A stretch of 64,000 nucleotides of DNA, taken from NCBI RefSeq assembly GCF_001571405.1, contig NZ_BCNX01000004.1, forward strand, positions 1-64,000, read 5' to 3'. The notes under the pieces are model-generated. The model saw only the letters and a program-made list of their open reading frames with translations, was not told where the DNA came from and did not search any database. Source of the DNA: Methanoculleus thermophilus (GTDB lineage: Archaea > Halobacteriota > Methanomicrobia > Methanomicrobiales > Methanoculleaceae). How positions within the stretch are numbered: position 1 is the stretch's first letter; the number at the start of each line of letters is the position of its first letter. This document shows positions 7,941-17,338 of the stretch, one piece after another. A program made the position numbers and the translations under genes.

Positions 7941-8852
7941 ATGGCCGAGGTAGAAGGAGGGGGATGTGAACTCTTCTCGGCAGGGCACCGGGCGTGCGCA
8001 GGATGCGGTCCGGCGCTTGCGGCCCGGCTCATCCTCAAGGCAACCGGGAAGAATGTCATCGTCGTCGCCGCGACGGGATGCATGGAGGTCTTCTCGACGC
8101 CCTACCCGGAGACCGCGTGGGGCGTTCCCTGGATCCACTCGCTCTTTGAGAACCCTGCGGCGGTTGCATCGGGCATCGAGGCTGCGCTGAAGAAGCAGGG
8201 CCGCAACGAGAAGGTCGTCTGCATCTGCGGCGATGGGTCCACGCTCGACATCGGGATGCTCTGTATCAGCGGAGCCTTCGAGCACGGTCATGACATCACC
8301 TACATCTGCTATGACAACGAGGCCTACATGAATACGGGTATCCAGCGTTCGGGCGCGACGCCGTATGGGGCGAGCACCACAACGAGCCCGGCCGGGTCGT
8401 GTTCGCTTGGCAACCCGCGTCCGAAGAAGGATATGCCCGCGATCCTCGCCGCTCATGGTGCGCCGTATGTCGCGACTGCATCGATCGCCTATCCGAACGA
8501 CTTCGTTCAGAAGGTTGAGCGTGCTATCAACACCCCCGGTCCCTGCTACATCCAGGTGCACACACCCTGTTGCACAGGCTGGGGCTTTGAATCCGGCGAG
8601 ACGCTTGCCATGGCCAAGCTCGCCATCGATACCGGTCTCTGGGTGAACTACGAGATGGTCAACGGCGTGGTCGAGAAGGCAAAGAAGGTGAGGCGCAAGC
8701 CGGTCGAGGAGTACCTCGCGAAACAGAAGCGTTTCCGGCACCTCTTCAAGCCATCACGACGTGACGACGTGATCGCGCAGATCCAGGCGATCGCCGATAC
8801 CAACGCCGAGCGGTTCGGGATCGACATCAAGCGGAAAGAATCGTCAGAATAA
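7941..8852 (+). CDS. porB: Pyruvate synthase beta subunit (thiamine diphosphate-binding)
   Basis: The beta subunit binds thiamine diphosphate and a [4Fe-4S] cluster. [14 protein letters not shown] near the N-terminus contributes cluster ligands. [38 protein letters not shown] contains the GDG...N thiamine diphosphate motif. The downstream CCTGW segment carries further cysteines. The 303-residue length is normal. It starts at ATG 7941 immediately after the porA stop. Its 3' end overlaps the convergent lysE-family gene by 26 bases, so no spacer terminator exists. Confidence 0.93.
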   Translation: MAEVEGGGCELFSAGHRACAGCGPALAARLILKATGKNVIVVAATGCMEVFSTPYPETAWGVPWIHSLFENPAAVASGIEAALKKQGRNEKVVCICGDGSTLDIGMLCISGAFEHGHDITYICYDNEAYMNTGIQRSGATPYGASTTTSPAGSCSLGNPRPKKDMPAILAAHGAPYVATASIAYPNDFVQKVERAINTPGPCYIQVHTPCCTGWGFESGETLAMAKLAIDTGLWVNYEMVNGVVEKAKKVRRKPVEEYLAKQKRFRHLFKPSRRDDVIAQIQAIADTNAERFGIDIKRKESSE

Positions 8853-9402
8853 AGTACAGCCCGAAGATAACCATGGCGAGTCCGCTCGCCTGCACTACTT
8901 TTTTGTAATGGCGGCCGAGCACGTTTGCTCCCCGTGAGACTGCAATGGCAAGGAGCCCGAGCCAGAGAATATCCGCACCGATGTGTCCGAGATAGAACTC
9001 GACGAACGACGGATGAAGTGCAAGAAATCCGACACCGAACGTGAGCCACCAGACCCACCAGTAGGGGTTGCCGAGTGTGCAGGCCATTCCGAAGACGACC
9101 GGTGCCCCGGTCTCCTCCTTCGCGACGACGTTCTCATTTGCATGGAGGAACTGCCCGACCCCGAGCGCGATGAGTACCCCTGACCCGAGAAGGGCAATGA
9201 GGTTGATATGCGGGATATCGCGCACGCCATAGGCTACGGCTGCGACCATAAGGGCTTCAGGAATGCCGTGCCCCGCAATAAGCCCCGCAACGAACGGCGC
9301 CGGTCGCCGCGCGCCAAGGCCGAGGACCGAGGCGGTCATGGGGCCGGGGGACGCGGCCCCGGAGATGCCTATCAGGAACGATGCGGCAATGACATCGATC
9401 AT
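8827..9402 (-). CDS. LysE/RhtB-family amino-acid exporter
   Basis: A membrane protein of about 191 residues with roughly six hydrophobic segments, resembling exporters of lysine, threonine and homoserine. The characteristic [17 protein letters not shown] motif near the N-terminus corresponds to the GxxxGP(G) signature, and a later [17 protein letters not shown] segment is family-like. The start is placed at ATG 9402 because GGAGGAGA lies a few bases upstream and the hydrophobic segment follows at once. The ATG overlaps the stop of the preceding DUF5803-like gene (ATGA). Located two genes after threonine synthase on the same strand, it may export threonine or a related amino acid; that is inference from context. 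Confidence 0.8.
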   Translation of the reverse strand: MIDVIAASFLIGISGAASPGPMTASVLGLGARRPAPFVAGLIAGHGIPEALMVAAVAYGVRDIPHINLIALLGSGVLIALGVGQFLHANENVVAKEETGAPVVFGMACTLGNPYWWVWWLTFGVGFLALHPSFVEFYLGHIGADILWLGLLAIAVSRGANVLGRHYKKVVQASGLAMVIFGLYFILTILSA

Positions 9403-10013
9403 CCCTCTCTCCTCCACGATGATATGACGAGGGGGAGGAGCAGGACGAGCGCGATCGTGAGCCATATGGTGCCGAAGGTGGTGAGCAGGATCTCGCGTTC
9501 GGGGGAGTAGAAGCGAACCTCTGCAACCGCGATCTGATCCCAGGATACCTCCGTGGTGCCGTTTGGCCCGGATGAGATGGTGCCTCCCGGACTGATCATG
9601 CCAATGAGCGGATTTCTGACATCAAACCCTTCCGGGAGGCTGATAGTTATGGCATACGGCTTATCGAGCGCCGCAACAAGGTAGTTGTCCCTCACGGGAG
9701 CCCGGTAGGTAATGGTGTAGTTCCCTTCAGGGAAGGTGATGACACCCCGACCTGCGTCCTGGTACTCGACCGGGCCATCCGGACCGAGCACCTTCAGATC
9801 CTCGACCTGGAGCGGCACCCGCTCTCCGAGGACTCCCGGACTCCATAGTGTGTGCTCGCTTCCCGTGACCACGATCGAGGCTTCATAGGCAGTGCCGCCC
9901 GGGAGTACCCGGAAGGTGGCTTCCTCTGCCGCTGCCGGGGCGCAGATCAGTATCAGCGCAAGACAGAGAGTAGCGAGTGCAGGTCTGCGTCGATCTCGAT
10001 GGGGGGCTCGCAT
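9399..10013 (-). CDS. Exported, C-terminally anchored protein (DUF5803-like)
   Basis: A 204-residue protein with an N-terminal Arg-rich region and hydrophobic signal (ALATLCLALILICAPAAA), an extracellular beta-rich domain with SWDQIAVAEVRFYSPE, and a C-terminal membrane span (TFGTIWLTIALVLLLPLVISSW) ending in basic residues. It resembles the DUF5803 family of methanomicrobia and haloarchaea; function unknown. Its first about 60 bases overlap the 3' end of thrC, which is long for this genome, so a shorter start cannot be excluded, but the signal peptide would then be damaged. Its stop overlaps the lysE-family start. Confidence 0.7.
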   Translation of the reverse strand: MRAPHRDRRRPALATLCLALILICAPAAAEEATFRVLPGGTAYEASIVVTGSEHTLWSPGVLGERVPLQVEDLKVLGPDGPVEYQDAGRGVITFPEGNYTITYRAPVRDNYLVAALDKPYAITISLPEGFDVRNPLIGMISPGGTISSGPNGTTEVSWDQIAVAEVRFYSPEREILLTTFGTIWLTIALVLLLPLVISSWRREG

Positions 10014-11158
10014 TGTCGTATCACTGTTTCAGGATCTTTTAAGAGATGACCGGTCACCACACAAACGATCCGCTCATCCTTATCGATCAGTCCTTCTTCG
10101 GCGAGTTTCCTTACTCCGGCGACTGAGGCTGCGGAGGCGGGTTCGACCCCGATCCCCTCTTTTCTTGCAAGGTCGCGCTGCATGGCAAGGATCTCCTCAT
10201 CGGTCACGGCCGCTGCCGTTCCACCGGTCGCCCGGATGGCGACGAGCGCTTTTTCTGCGTTCACCGGGGCCCCGATCCGTATTGCGGTCGCAACGGTCTC
10301 GGGCGCGGTCTCAGGGACCAGCACATCGAGGTTCTGCTGTATTGCTCTCACCACCGGTTGTGATCCGGCCGCCTGGATTCCGGTCATCATCGGCAGCCGG
10401 TCGATGAACCCGAGGGCTTCAAGTTCCTTAAGTCCTTTGTAGACAGCGGAGATGTTCCCTGCATTTCCGACGGGGAGGACCAGCCGGTCGGGCACCTCGC
10501 CGCCGAGTTGATCGATCGCTTCAAACCCGATTGTCTTCTGCCCCTCCAGTCGGTAGGGGTTGACCGAGTTTAAGAGGTAGATGCCCTGGCTGATACAGAG
10601 TTCGTGTACCATCTCGAGCGCCTTATCAAAGTTGCCGCGGATGGATATGACCCGGGCACCGTGCATCAGGGCCTGGGCGATCTTGCCGAGGGCCACTTTT
10701 CCCGCGGGCAGGAGGACGACACAGGGTATGCCACCCTTTGCCGCGTAGGCAGCAAGGCTTGCAGAGGTGTTCCCGGTACTTGCGCAGGCGACGGTCGACA
10801 TCCCGAGTTCCCAGGCCATACTGACACCTACGGTCATCCCCCGGTCTTTAAACGAGCCGGTCGGGTTCATTCCCTCGTGTTTGGCGTAGAGTTCGGGGAG
10901 GCCAAGTTCCTTTCCTATATTCTTTAGGTGATAGAGCGGTGTGCCGCCTTCCTGAAGGGTTATCGGCTCGCCCTGAACCGGGAGGAGTTCACGATAGCGC
11001 CAGACTGAGATGGGGCGCCGGTTCCACTCGCTCCTAGAGACATCAATGCTGTCCAGGTCATACTCAACGGTCAGGAGGTGTCCGCAACGGTTGCACGTAT
11101 AGATTATCTGGTCTGATGTGTAGGTTGCACCACAATGAACGCAGACGAGATGGTACAT
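9953..11158 (-). CDS. thrC: Threonine synthase
   Basis: A PLP enzyme converting O-phosphohomoserine to threonine. The N-terminus has a zinc-ribbon-like set of cysteines (CVHCG and CNRCGH). The PLP lysine lies in NPTGSFKDRGMT, followed by ACASTGNTSASLAAYAA and the phosphate-binding LPVGNAGNISA. About 401 residues, normal for the family. ATG 11158 is preferred over an upstream TTG because family members begin at MYHLVC-like sequences. No ribosome-binding site is present, but a CTATACGT element lies about 30 bases upstream, so the mRNA may be leaderless. It heads an apparent operon with the DUF5803-like and LysE-family genes. Confidence 0.92.
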   Translation of the reverse strand: MYHLVCVHCGATYTSDQIIYTCNRCGHLLTVEYDLDSIDVSRSEWNRRPISVWRYRELLPVQGEPITLQEGGTPLYHLKNIGKELGLPELYAKHEGMNPTGSFKDRGMTVGVSMAWELGMSTVACASTGNTSASLAAYAAKGGIPCVVLLPAGKVALGKIAQALMHGARVISIRGNFDKALEMVHELCISQGIYLLNSVNPYRLEGQKTIGFEAIDQLGGEVPDRLVLPVGNAGNISAVYKGLKELEALGFIDRLPMMTGIQAAGSQPVVRAIQQNLDVLVPETAPETVATAIRIGAPVNAEKALVAIRATGGTAAAVTDEEILAMQRDLARKEGIGVEPASAASVAGVRKLAEEGLIDKDERIVCVVTGHLLKDPETVIRQCEPPIEIDADLHSLLSVLR

Positions 11159-11230
11159 AAAAAATCGTTGATCGCCCAAATACGTATAGGTATGGTTCCT
11201 TGCCCTGGGCCGGGCCGCGCACGAATCTCC

Positions 11231-11974
11231 TCATCGGCGTCGTTGCGGCCGGACGCGGCTTACGAGTATGAAGAAGAGCCAGAGAATTGAGGTGGCGGCG
11301 AGCGCAAGATACCAGAGATCCTCCGGTGATGCGGTGGTCACGAGCGGCGCGATGAGTATCCCGACCGCCGTCAGGGCAAGTACGATGGTGAAGGCTGCTG
11401 GGCGAACCTCCAGGTTCCCCTGTGTCTTGACGTGGCCCGCTATCCGCCGCCGGGAGAAGGGGTAGAGCCAGGCAACACCGCCCGGGGTGCAGGTGTCCTC
11501 CATGAGGTGGAGGATGCACCCTGCAAAGAACGCGCATCCAAAGGCTGGAAGGAACCTCGGGGATACACCCAGCCAGGTGAAGATGAGGAGCAGGTATACG
11601 GTGAGGATGAGAGATGTCAGCCCGACACCTGGGAGCGAGTGGAGCAGTCCCCGGTGCCGATGATGGTAACTCTTCCGCAGGATCAGCGAGAATATCAGGG
11701 ACAGTGGGTAATAAATGAGGTACCTGATGGTATAGCCGAAGATTGGAAGTACAACCGCAAAGCCGTTTAGAATCTGTCCTTTCTTCCCTCTCACCCCGCC
11801 GATCCGGCCGTTAAATATTGCCGCATCGGCGGCGTCGGCGTCCGGTGCAAGCGATCCGATGAAGACGCCGAAGAGGAGGACGGCGATCAGAACTGGGTCG
11901 ATGGTGGTGACGAGAGGGGCGATAAGGAGCCCTGCCGTCGCGAGACTGAGCGATACGTGCTGATCACCCCGCAT
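11231..11974 (-). CDS. Membrane-bound metal-dependent hydrolase (YdjM/DUF457-like)
   Basis: A 247-residue polytopic membrane protein. DADAADA near residue 45, a central HHRHRGLLHSLPG and a later HLMEDTCTPGG place conserved His and Asp residues in the pattern of the YdjM/DUF457 family, predicted membrane metal-dependent hydrolases of unknown substrate. Several hydrophobic spans flank these motifs, and the C-terminus is strongly basic (RVRPQRRR). It follows the nitrilase-family gene by 9 bases on the same strand and probably belongs to that operon. Confidence 0.75.
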   Translation of the reverse strand: MRGDQHVSLSLATAGLLIAPLVTTIDPVLIAVLLFGVFIGSLAPDADAADAAIFNGRIGGVRGKKGQILNGFAVVLPIFGYTIRYLIYYPLSLIFSLILRKSYHHRHRGLLHSLPGVGLTSLILTVYLLLIFTWLGVSPRFLPAFGCAFFAGCILHLMEDTCTPGGVAWLYPFSRRRIAGHVKTQGNLEVRPAAFTIVLALTAVGILIAPLVTTASPEDLWYLALAATSILWLFFILVSRVRPQRRR

Positions 11975-11983
11975 TGAATATCT

Positions 11984-12781
11984 CTACAGTTTTGAGAGCA
12001 GTCTCTGATAAAGGTCACTTTTGCGGTCTGAAAGTGAAGGAAGGCTTAATCGGGATTCATGAACCTTTGTCGGGTCGATCCTCGCCATGAGAAGTTCTTC
12101 TCCCTCCCCTCCGCGGGCTATGACTGTGCCGTCTGGATCTGTGGCGAGCGATCTGCCGCAGTAGGTCCCATCTGGACCTTGGGCTGTGTTGACCCCGGCC
12201 ACGTAGTAACGGTTTTCGAGAGCCCGTGCAGGGAGCAGGATCTCCCAGTGGTGAATCCGGCAGCAAGGCCATGCGGCGGGGACCAGGACACACTCGACTC
12301 CGGCGAGTGCATAAATGCGGAAGAGTTCGGGGAAACGAAGGTCATAGCAGACGGCAAGTCCAAAGGTCGTCCCGTCAACGACGAAGGTCGCGATATGGTC
12401 GCCCGCCGTGTAGTTGCAGTCCTCCCTTCCGGGAGAAAAGAGGTGAATCTTTGCGTAGGTTGCAAGGATATCCCCGTCTGGACCGAGCACCACGACGGTA
12501 TTCTTGGGACGGTCTCCCTGCCCAGTCTCGATGATGGATCCGACAATTGCTATGCCGTTTTTCTCGGCGATCTCGCCAAACGTGGTGGTGAGCGGCCCGC
12601 CCAGGGGCTCTCCAGCCTCGTTCGGGATCTTTGGGGACCACCCGGTCACGAACTGCTCGGGAAAGCAGATGAGCGACGCTCCGGCTGTTGCGGCCTCTTT
12701 GGCCATCCTGTCGACGACCCCTAGCATTGCAGGCCTGTTCTCACGACCACCGGCAACCTGGGCAAGCGCTATCTCTGTCAT
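11984..12781 (-). CDS. Carbon-nitrogen hydrolase (nitrilase superfamily)
   Basis: A cytoplasmic amidase-type enzyme of 265 residues. The catalytic Glu-Lys-Cys triad is visible: Glu in LICFPEQFVTG, Lys in YAKIHLFSPG and Cys in LAVCYDLRFPELFR. Overall features are close to the omega-amidase/NIT branch, but the substrate cannot be fixed from sequence. The ATG overlaps the stop of a small membrane-protein gene by four bases (ATGA), and that gene likewise overlaps marC, so all are probably co-transcribed. Confidence 0.85.
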   Translation of the reverse strand: MTEIALAQVAGGRENRPAMLGVVDRMAKEAATAGASLICFPEQFVTGWSPKIPNEAGEPLGGPLTTTFGEIAEKNGIAIVGSIIETGQGDRPKNTVVVLGPDGDILATYAKIHLFSPGREDCNYTAGDHIATFVVDGTTFGLAVCYDLRFPELFRIYALAGVECVLVPAAWPCCRIHHWEILLPARALENRYYVAGVNTAQGPDGTYCGRSLATDPDGTVIARGGEGEELLMARIDPTKVHESRLSLPSLSDRKSDLYQRLLSKL

Positions 12782-12987
12782 CGCTGCGGCGACTCTACCT
12801 CCAGGCTCCGGCTGGAGAGAACAAGCATTGTGGCCCCGATGACGACGAGAGCGGCGAGTATCACCATGATGTACGGGGTAAAGGGGATAGGGACTGCAAA
12901 CGTCTGTGCTCCGATGAGGGCCCCCGCTATGATAATGCAGGTACTGACGAGGACCACCCCGGGAAGTATTAGGTCATGATACTTCAT
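12778..12987 (-). CDS. Small two-span membrane protein
   Basis: A 69-residue protein with two hydrophobic segments, LILPGVVLVSTCIIIAGALI and PYIMVILAALVVIGATMLVL, and a short charged tail. No family recognised. GGAGGT lies 6 bases before its ATG, a strong ribosome-binding site, and it is sandwiched with four-base overlaps between marC and the nitrilase gene, which argues that it is real. Function unknown. Confidence 0.65.
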   Translation of the reverse strand: MKYHDLILPGVVLVSTCIIIAGALIGAQTFAVPIPFTPYIMVILAALVVIGATMLVLSSRSLEVESPQR

Positions 12988-13637
12988 ATGGTACCTCCAG
13001 ATAGTATGGGGAACGCGGTTTTGAGTCCTATAATGATGAACTGGACCGCAATTGCGATGAGTAGCATACCCATCAGCCGGTTGACTGCACGGTACTCCCG
13101 CTGGCCGATGCGCCGGACGATATCGTCAGAGCGCTGCATCATGGCGTAGGTGAGTCCGATTGCCGTGACGGCGGCGAGTATCACGATTGCAATGGCAGCA
13201 GCTCCCATCACTATTGCCTCGTTCATCAGTACGATCACGGATGTGATGGCCCCGGGTCCCGCGATCATCGGGATAGCGAGCGGCATGATTGCAATATCGT
13301 CTGCATCCTGCCTCTCGTACTTCTCGGTTGCTGTCATCTTCGTCCGTGAGGTCTTTGCATAGACCATGTCCATGCCGATGCCGAAGAGGAGGAGACCACC
13401 GGCGATGCGGAATGCCTCGATGGTGATCCCAAAGAGTTGCAGTATCCAGCCGCCGGCGACGGCGAAGAGCAACAGAATGATCAGGGCGAACCGGTTTGCC
13501 TCACCTGCGATCTTGAGTCTTGCAACCTTATCCAGCGTCCCGGTGAGAGAGACGAAGATCAGGGTGGCTGCGAGCGGGTTCACTACGATGATGATCGAAG
13601 AGAAACTCAGCAGCGCAAAACTCAGGAGATCTGCCAT
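12984..13637 (-). CDS. MarC-family integral membrane protein
   Basis: A 217-residue protein with about six membrane segments. FSSIIIVVNPLAATLIFVSLTG at the N-terminus and LAIPMIAGPGAITSVIVLM in the middle are the paired NP and GPG motifs of the MarC/NAAT family, sometimes annotated as multiple-antibiotic-resistance or neutral amino-acid transport proteins; the true substrate is uncertain. First gene of a four-gene minus-strand group. A TATA-like ATAAAATAAAG lies about 70 bases upstream on the minus strand. Confidence 0.82.
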   Translation of the reverse strand: MADLLSFALLSFSSIIIVVNPLAATLIFVSLTGTLDKVARLKIAGEANRFALIILLLFAVAGGWILQLFGITIEAFRIAGGLLLFGIGMDMVYAKTSRTKMTATEKYERQDADDIAIMPLAIPMIAGPGAITSVIVLMNEAIVMGAAAIAIVILAAVTAIGLTYAMMQRSDDIVRRIGQREYRAVNRLMGMLLIAIAVQFIIIGLKTAFPILSGGTI

Positions 13638-13874
13638 TGATGATCAGGTATGCGGCGGATTCGATATTATCTGTTGTGGTTTAGCAGAAGGATGGTTGCT
13701 CTTTATTTTATCCGCGGAAATCGGCTTTGGCAAGGATTTTTCCACCGGCAGGCTCTAGCGTGCAGGGTTGCCGGTGCGACAAGCAATGCTTGCGGTTTGG
13801 GTGCGGTGGGACGATGGAGTTCCTGCTGGCATCTGGGTATTGCCCCATGCGCCGCTGCCCGACCGGACGCTCGT

Positions 13875-13907
13875 GAAAAAGGTTGTTTTTCCGCCGGCAT
13901 TCGGCGG
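13875..13907 (-). terminator. Hairpin after ndk
   Basis: On the minus strand CCGCCG and CGGCGG form a 6-bp GC stem with a five-base loop about 10 bases past the ndk stop, followed by an A run and then CTTTTTC. It is a reasonable end for the ribosomal-protein/ndk transcript. The rest of the 13638-13916 gap contains a second inverted repeat (CACCGGCA near 13743 with TGCCGGTG near 13769) and no gene. Confidence 0.4.
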
Positions 13908-13916
13908 TTTCACTCT

Positions 13917-14366
13917 TTACTCGTAGAGAACGGATTCGTCGATCCGGGAGTAATCGATCAGCTCATCGGGAGCGAAGTGAATACCAAGCTCGCGGGCGGC
14001 GCTCTCGGGGGAGTCGGATGCGTGGATCACGTTCCGTCCGATATCAAGGGCGAAGTCACCCCGGATGGAGCCCGGTGCAGCCTCGGCAGGATTTGTGGCG
14101 CCGATCATCCTGCGGACGACCGCAACAGCATCTTTCCCTTCCCAGGCCATCAGGAAACAGGGTCCGCTCATTATGTAGGATGCAAGACCCGGGAAGAAGG
14201 GTTTCTCCAGGTGTTCCCGGTACTGCTCAATCACTCTCTCCTTGGAGAGACGTTCGAGTTTTGCCCCTACGAGTTTGAGCCCCTTTGCCTCAAACCGGGA
14301 GATGAACTCCCCGATAAGTCCGCGCTGGACACCGTCGGGTTTGACCATCACAAAGGTGCGATCCAT
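13917..14366 (-). CDS. ndk: Nucleoside diphosphate kinase
   Basis: Transfers the gamma phosphate between nucleoside triphosphates and diphosphates via phosphohistidine. The protein begins [20 protein letters not shown] and carries the active-site His in [10 protein letters not shown]. The length of 149 residues is standard. A longer frame exists upstream, but ATG 14366 is correct by family alignment and has GAGTGATC just before it, a match to the archaeal Shine-Dalgarno sequence. It is the last gene of the L7Ae-S28e-L24e-ndk cluster, a common archaeal arrangement. Confidence 0.95.
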   Translation of the reverse strand: MDRTFVMVKPDGVQRGLIGEFISRFEAKGLKLVGAKLERLSKERVIEQYREHLEKPFFPGLASYIMSGPCFLMAWEGKDAVAVVRRMIGATNPAEAAPGSIRGDFALDIGRNVIHASDSPESAARELGIHFAPDELIDYSRIDESVLYE

Positions 14367-14371
14367 GCTGA

Positions 14372-14563
14372 TCACTCTTTGCCACGTGCCTTGCGTCCCG
14401 CTGCGGTCCACTCGACACGGCGGGGCACCCGGCCGAGCCGGTAATTGTTCTGGCACTTTGTGCTGCAGAAGTAGTAAACGGTCCCGTCTTTGCGGACAAA
14501 CATCTTACCGGTACCGGGCTCGAGGGGCTCTCCACAGAAACTGCAGATGTATTTGTCGACCAT
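14372..14563 (-). CDS. rpl24e: 50S ribosomal protein L24e
   Basis: A 63-residue zinc-binding large-subunit protein. CSFCG and CSTKC provide the four cysteines, and the sequence [19 protein letters not shown] is characteristic. Only two bases separate its start from the end of S28e, and ndk follows closely, so the cluster is co-transcribed. Confidence 0.95.
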   Translation of the reverse strand: MVDKYICSFCGEPLEPGTGKMFVRKDGTVYYFCSTKCQNNYRLGRVPRRVEWTAAGRKARGKE

Positions 14564-14565
14564 GG

Positions 14566-14775
14566 TTACCGCCTCGAGAGTTTCTTGGCCTCACGTTCGG
14601 TCTCAAGCAGCGAGAGGATGTCACCTTCCCTGATGGGGCCCATGGTGTTGCGGGTGATGATCCGCCCCTTGTTCGGGCCATCGAGGACCCGGCACTTGAC
14701 CTGCTTGGCTTCGCCATGCATGCCGGTCGTGCCGATGATCTCGATAACTTCTGCGGGCGTTCCGTCGTCTACCAT
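14566..14775 (-). CDS. rps28e: 30S ribosomal protein S28e
   Basis: A 69-residue small-subunit protein. Recognised by [19 protein letters not shown], then [23 protein letters not shown] and the C-terminal [14 protein letters not shown] typical of archaeal and eukaryotic S28e. Placed between L7Ae and L24e with spacers of a few bases. Confidence 0.95.
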   Translation of the reverse strand: MVDDGTPAEVIEIIGTTGMHGEAKQVKCRVLDGPNKGRIITRNTMGPIREGDILSLLETEREAKKLSRR

Positions 14776-14782
14776 AATTTAC

Positions 14783-15151
14783 TCACTCTCTCAGCGCAGC
14801 AATCTGCTTTGCTATCTCTTCGACGAGGTCCTTTGCCTTGCCCGGCTTGACGATGGCGGCCGCAGCTGAGCCGACCTCAAGGCCGCTCGCGGAGCCGATA
14901 TCGTTCTGCTTTGAAATGTAGACAAAGGGAATCTGTTTCTCTTCGCAGAGAAGCGGCAGATGCATCACAATTTCTTCGGGCTCAACATCGGCTCCGATGA
15001 GAACCAACTGGGCAATGTTTCGCTCGACTGCTTTTGTTGCCTCGTTGGATCCCTTCTTCACCTTACCGGTATCTCTTGCGATCTCAAGGGCCTCAAGGGC
15101 CTTATTCTGGATCTCTTCCGGAACTTCAAATTTTACGTATGCCTTTGCCAT
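14783..15151 (-). CDS. rpl7ae: Ribosomal protein L7Ae
   Basis: A 122-residue kink-turn RNA-binding protein that in archaea serves the ribosome, box C/D and H/ACA guide complexes and RNase [32 protein letters not shown] is the conserved RNA-binding core. GAGGTGAG lies just before the ATG. It is the first gene of the cluster. A CTTTATC element near 15250 on the minus strand may be its TATA box. Confidence 0.95.
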   Translation of the reverse strand: MAKAYVKFEVPEEIQNKALEALEIARDTGKVKKGSNEATKAVERNIAQLVLIGADVEPEEIVMHLPLLCEEKQIPFVYISKQNDIGSASGLEVGSAAAAIVKPGKAKDLVEEIAKQIAALRE

Positions 15152-15334
15152 AACTCACCTCTTTCAGGGGCAGTTCCATGCTGCTCCATCATCATTCATC
15201 AGTAGCGTAGCTGATCGAATGCGCTCTATTATGTCACTAGGAAGAGTGATAAAGGTTTGTTATCATGCTCCTCCGAGAGAGGGAACTGTTTGACCATTTT
15301 CATGCCTGCCTCCCCGGCATGCAGGCCAGCGCTG

Positions 15335-17338
15335 TTAGGCGGGAATTCGGTAGATCTGGACACCCTGGGCATCATAGATGAGTTCAAGCGTCTCCGTTGG
15401 GATCGAGACGTTGTAGCGGTCGTGCTCCTCAGCACCCACATATAGGAGCGTGGCATTGTATGCCCGCGCAAGGTCGAGGGTCCGTGACGGCTCTTCGTAG
15501 ATTGCCTGCACGTCAGCGCTCCGCTCGGGTATGCGTCCCTCATCTCCCCGCCACATGTACTCGTGGAACGGCATACCAATGATGGTCGGGATACCGGTAA
15601 ACGACGATACCCGTGAGTAGTAGGTGTAGTCCCCCCCCTCCGCCTCGATGATGACGTGGTCCCCGGGAAGTTCCCGGAGAAACGCGATCGCCGCCGCATC
15701 CCCTGGGTGAGAGCTCTCAAGATACGCTGCCCCATCAAGTGTGTGGCTCCCGTAGCCGAAGTCGACGTTGATTGCAAAGGGTGCAATGAGTAGGATTCCC
15801 GCCGCGAGGACTGGTAGTACCCTATCTATCCTTGCGGGCATGCGCCGCTTGGTCTCAATATTCTCGAGCCACTTCCCGATGATGACGGAACTGGCCGTGC
15901 CAAGAAGAATCCAGGCAGGAAGGTAGAACTTAAAGACCGTGTTCATGCGGAAGTAGGTCTCCCCCATATTGTCCACAAGGTAGACGAGCTCGGGGAGAAT
16001 GATGATCACGAGCCCGAGGATGGCAAGGGTATCGGCGGTCGAAAACTCGCGGCGGGCGAGGAGGTAGATGAGCGGGACGGCAGCGATGGCCGCAGCCGGG
16101 TAGCCGGCCAGGACGAACGGCACCGCGACGAGGAGAAGGTAGGGGCGCTGCTTGATCTCCGGTGCGCAATAGGCGACCAGCACCGCAAGGAAGAGGCCGT
16201 GGATCAGAAGGAACTCTACGGGTTCGGATGGTGTCGGGACGATCGCGATCCCCCCAATGCCGGGGCTGTTGAGTTGCAGATAGAACGGGAGGTAGGAGAG
16301 GATCGCGAGCGGCGGCACCGCCGCAAGCATCATCCAGGATCTCTCCCTGTCCCATGCAAGGTTCCCATAGCGCCACCAGACAAGGAGGCCGAAGACCAGC
16401 GTGACCGGTGCATAGACAAGTACATCCCAGGAATTGATCCCCGGCATGGAGCCGAGGGAGAGAGCGGCAAGCCCGCAGAGGAGTGCACGCCCCCGCATCG
16501 AGAGGGTCCCCCACCGCATATAGGCAAAGACCAGGAGGAAGAGCAGGAACCCCTGGTTGAAGATACTCATAACGTGCGGGTGCACATCGCCCCAGAGCAT
16601 TGAGAAGATCGGGTACTCGTTGATGGTGTTTGTGATCGTCCGTGTGCTCATCCAGAGGACGTCGAACCACGTGTCTCCGATCAGGATGTGATAGATCGCG
16701 GAAGGGTTCGGGATGAAGAGAGCAAGCACCGGAAGCCACTGGTGGCGATCGAGGAGAAGGTGCCCTAGGGCGTAGAGCGAGACGACGGCGAGGCCAAGTA
16801 CCGTCGGAAGGGCGAGGTTGAACGTGACCGTCGACGGCACCCCGGCCGTAAGCCCAAGCGCCCCGGTCATCCAGTAGCCGATGTAATAATAGACATCCAG
16901 CGTCCCTCCGGCATACCAGGGATCGAGCGGCGGCACGACCGGCTCGCGCATGATCGACGCGAGGATTGCGTGGTCCATGAACTTCTCGGCATAGGAGATG
17001 GTCGGGTTGATCCAGCGCACTTCAAGCATGAAGAGGAACGGGACCAGGAAGAGAAGGTCCCATGAAAGCCCTGATCGCAGGCGCTCCTGCGTGTAGAATC
17101 GCCGTGCTCCAGCGTAGACGATCACAGCGACGAACGGAAGAAGGGCAAGAATAATTGGAAGGCCTAACAGGCAGCAGTACCAGGAGACAAACGTGAAGAG
17201 GAGGACCGACGCCGGATACGCAGCGGCGGCCGCGAGGTTGCCAAGGGTGCGGTCAAGGATCGGCCAGATGGCAAGTTGGAGCAGTTTGATTACGGCAAGC
17301 CAGAGCAGCACATGAACGAAAAATTCACCCGCCAAACG
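15335..17338 (-). CDS. DUF2298 (YYY-domain) large membrane protein
   Basis: A protein of about 667 residues with more than ten hydrophobic spans and a soluble C-terminal part. DPWYAGGTLDVYYYIGYWMTG is the YYY motif for which the archaeal/Chloroflexi family is named; architecture resembles lipid-linked glycosyltransferases of the GT-C fold, but activity is unproven. A strong GAAGGAGG lies 5 bases before TTG at 17338, which is preferred to the in-frame TTG at 17353 that lies within that ribosome-binding site. It is the last of four overlapping genes (FAD oxidoreductase, GT2, flippase-like, DUF2298) likely devoted to assembling a surface glycan or glycolipid. Confidence 0.82.
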   Translation of the reverse strand, partial: RLAGEFFVHVLLWLAVIKLLQLAIWPILDRTLGNLAAAAAYPASVLLFTFVSWYCCLLGLPIILALLPFVAVIVYAGARRFYTQERLRSGLSWDLLFLVPFLFMLEVRWINPTISYAEKFMDHAILASIMREPVVPPLDPWYAGGTLDVYYYIGYWMTGALGLTAGVPSTVTFNLALPTVLGLAVVSLYALGHLLLDRHQWLPVLALFIPNPSAIYHILIGDTWFDVLWMSTRTITNTINEYPIFSMLWGDVHPHVMSIFNQGFLLFLLVFAYMRWGTLSMRGRALLCGLAALSLGSMPGINSWDVLVYAPVTLVFGLLVWWRYGNLAWDRERSWMMLAAVPPLAILSYLPFYLQLNSPGIGGIAIVPTPSEPVEFLLIHGLFLAVLVAYCAPEIKQRPYLLLVAVPFVLAGYPAAAIAAVPLIYLLARREFSTADTLAILGLVIIILPELVYLVDNMGETYFRMNTVFKFYLPAWILLGTASSVIIGKWLENIETKRRMPARIDRVLPVLAAGILLIAPFAINVDFGYGSHTLDGAAYLESSHPGDAAAIAFLRELPGDHVIIEAEGGDYTYYSRVSSFTGIPTIIGMPFHEYMWRGDEGRIPERSADVQAIYEEPSRTLDLARAYNATLLYVGAEEHDRYNVSIPTETLELIYDAQGVQIYRIPA

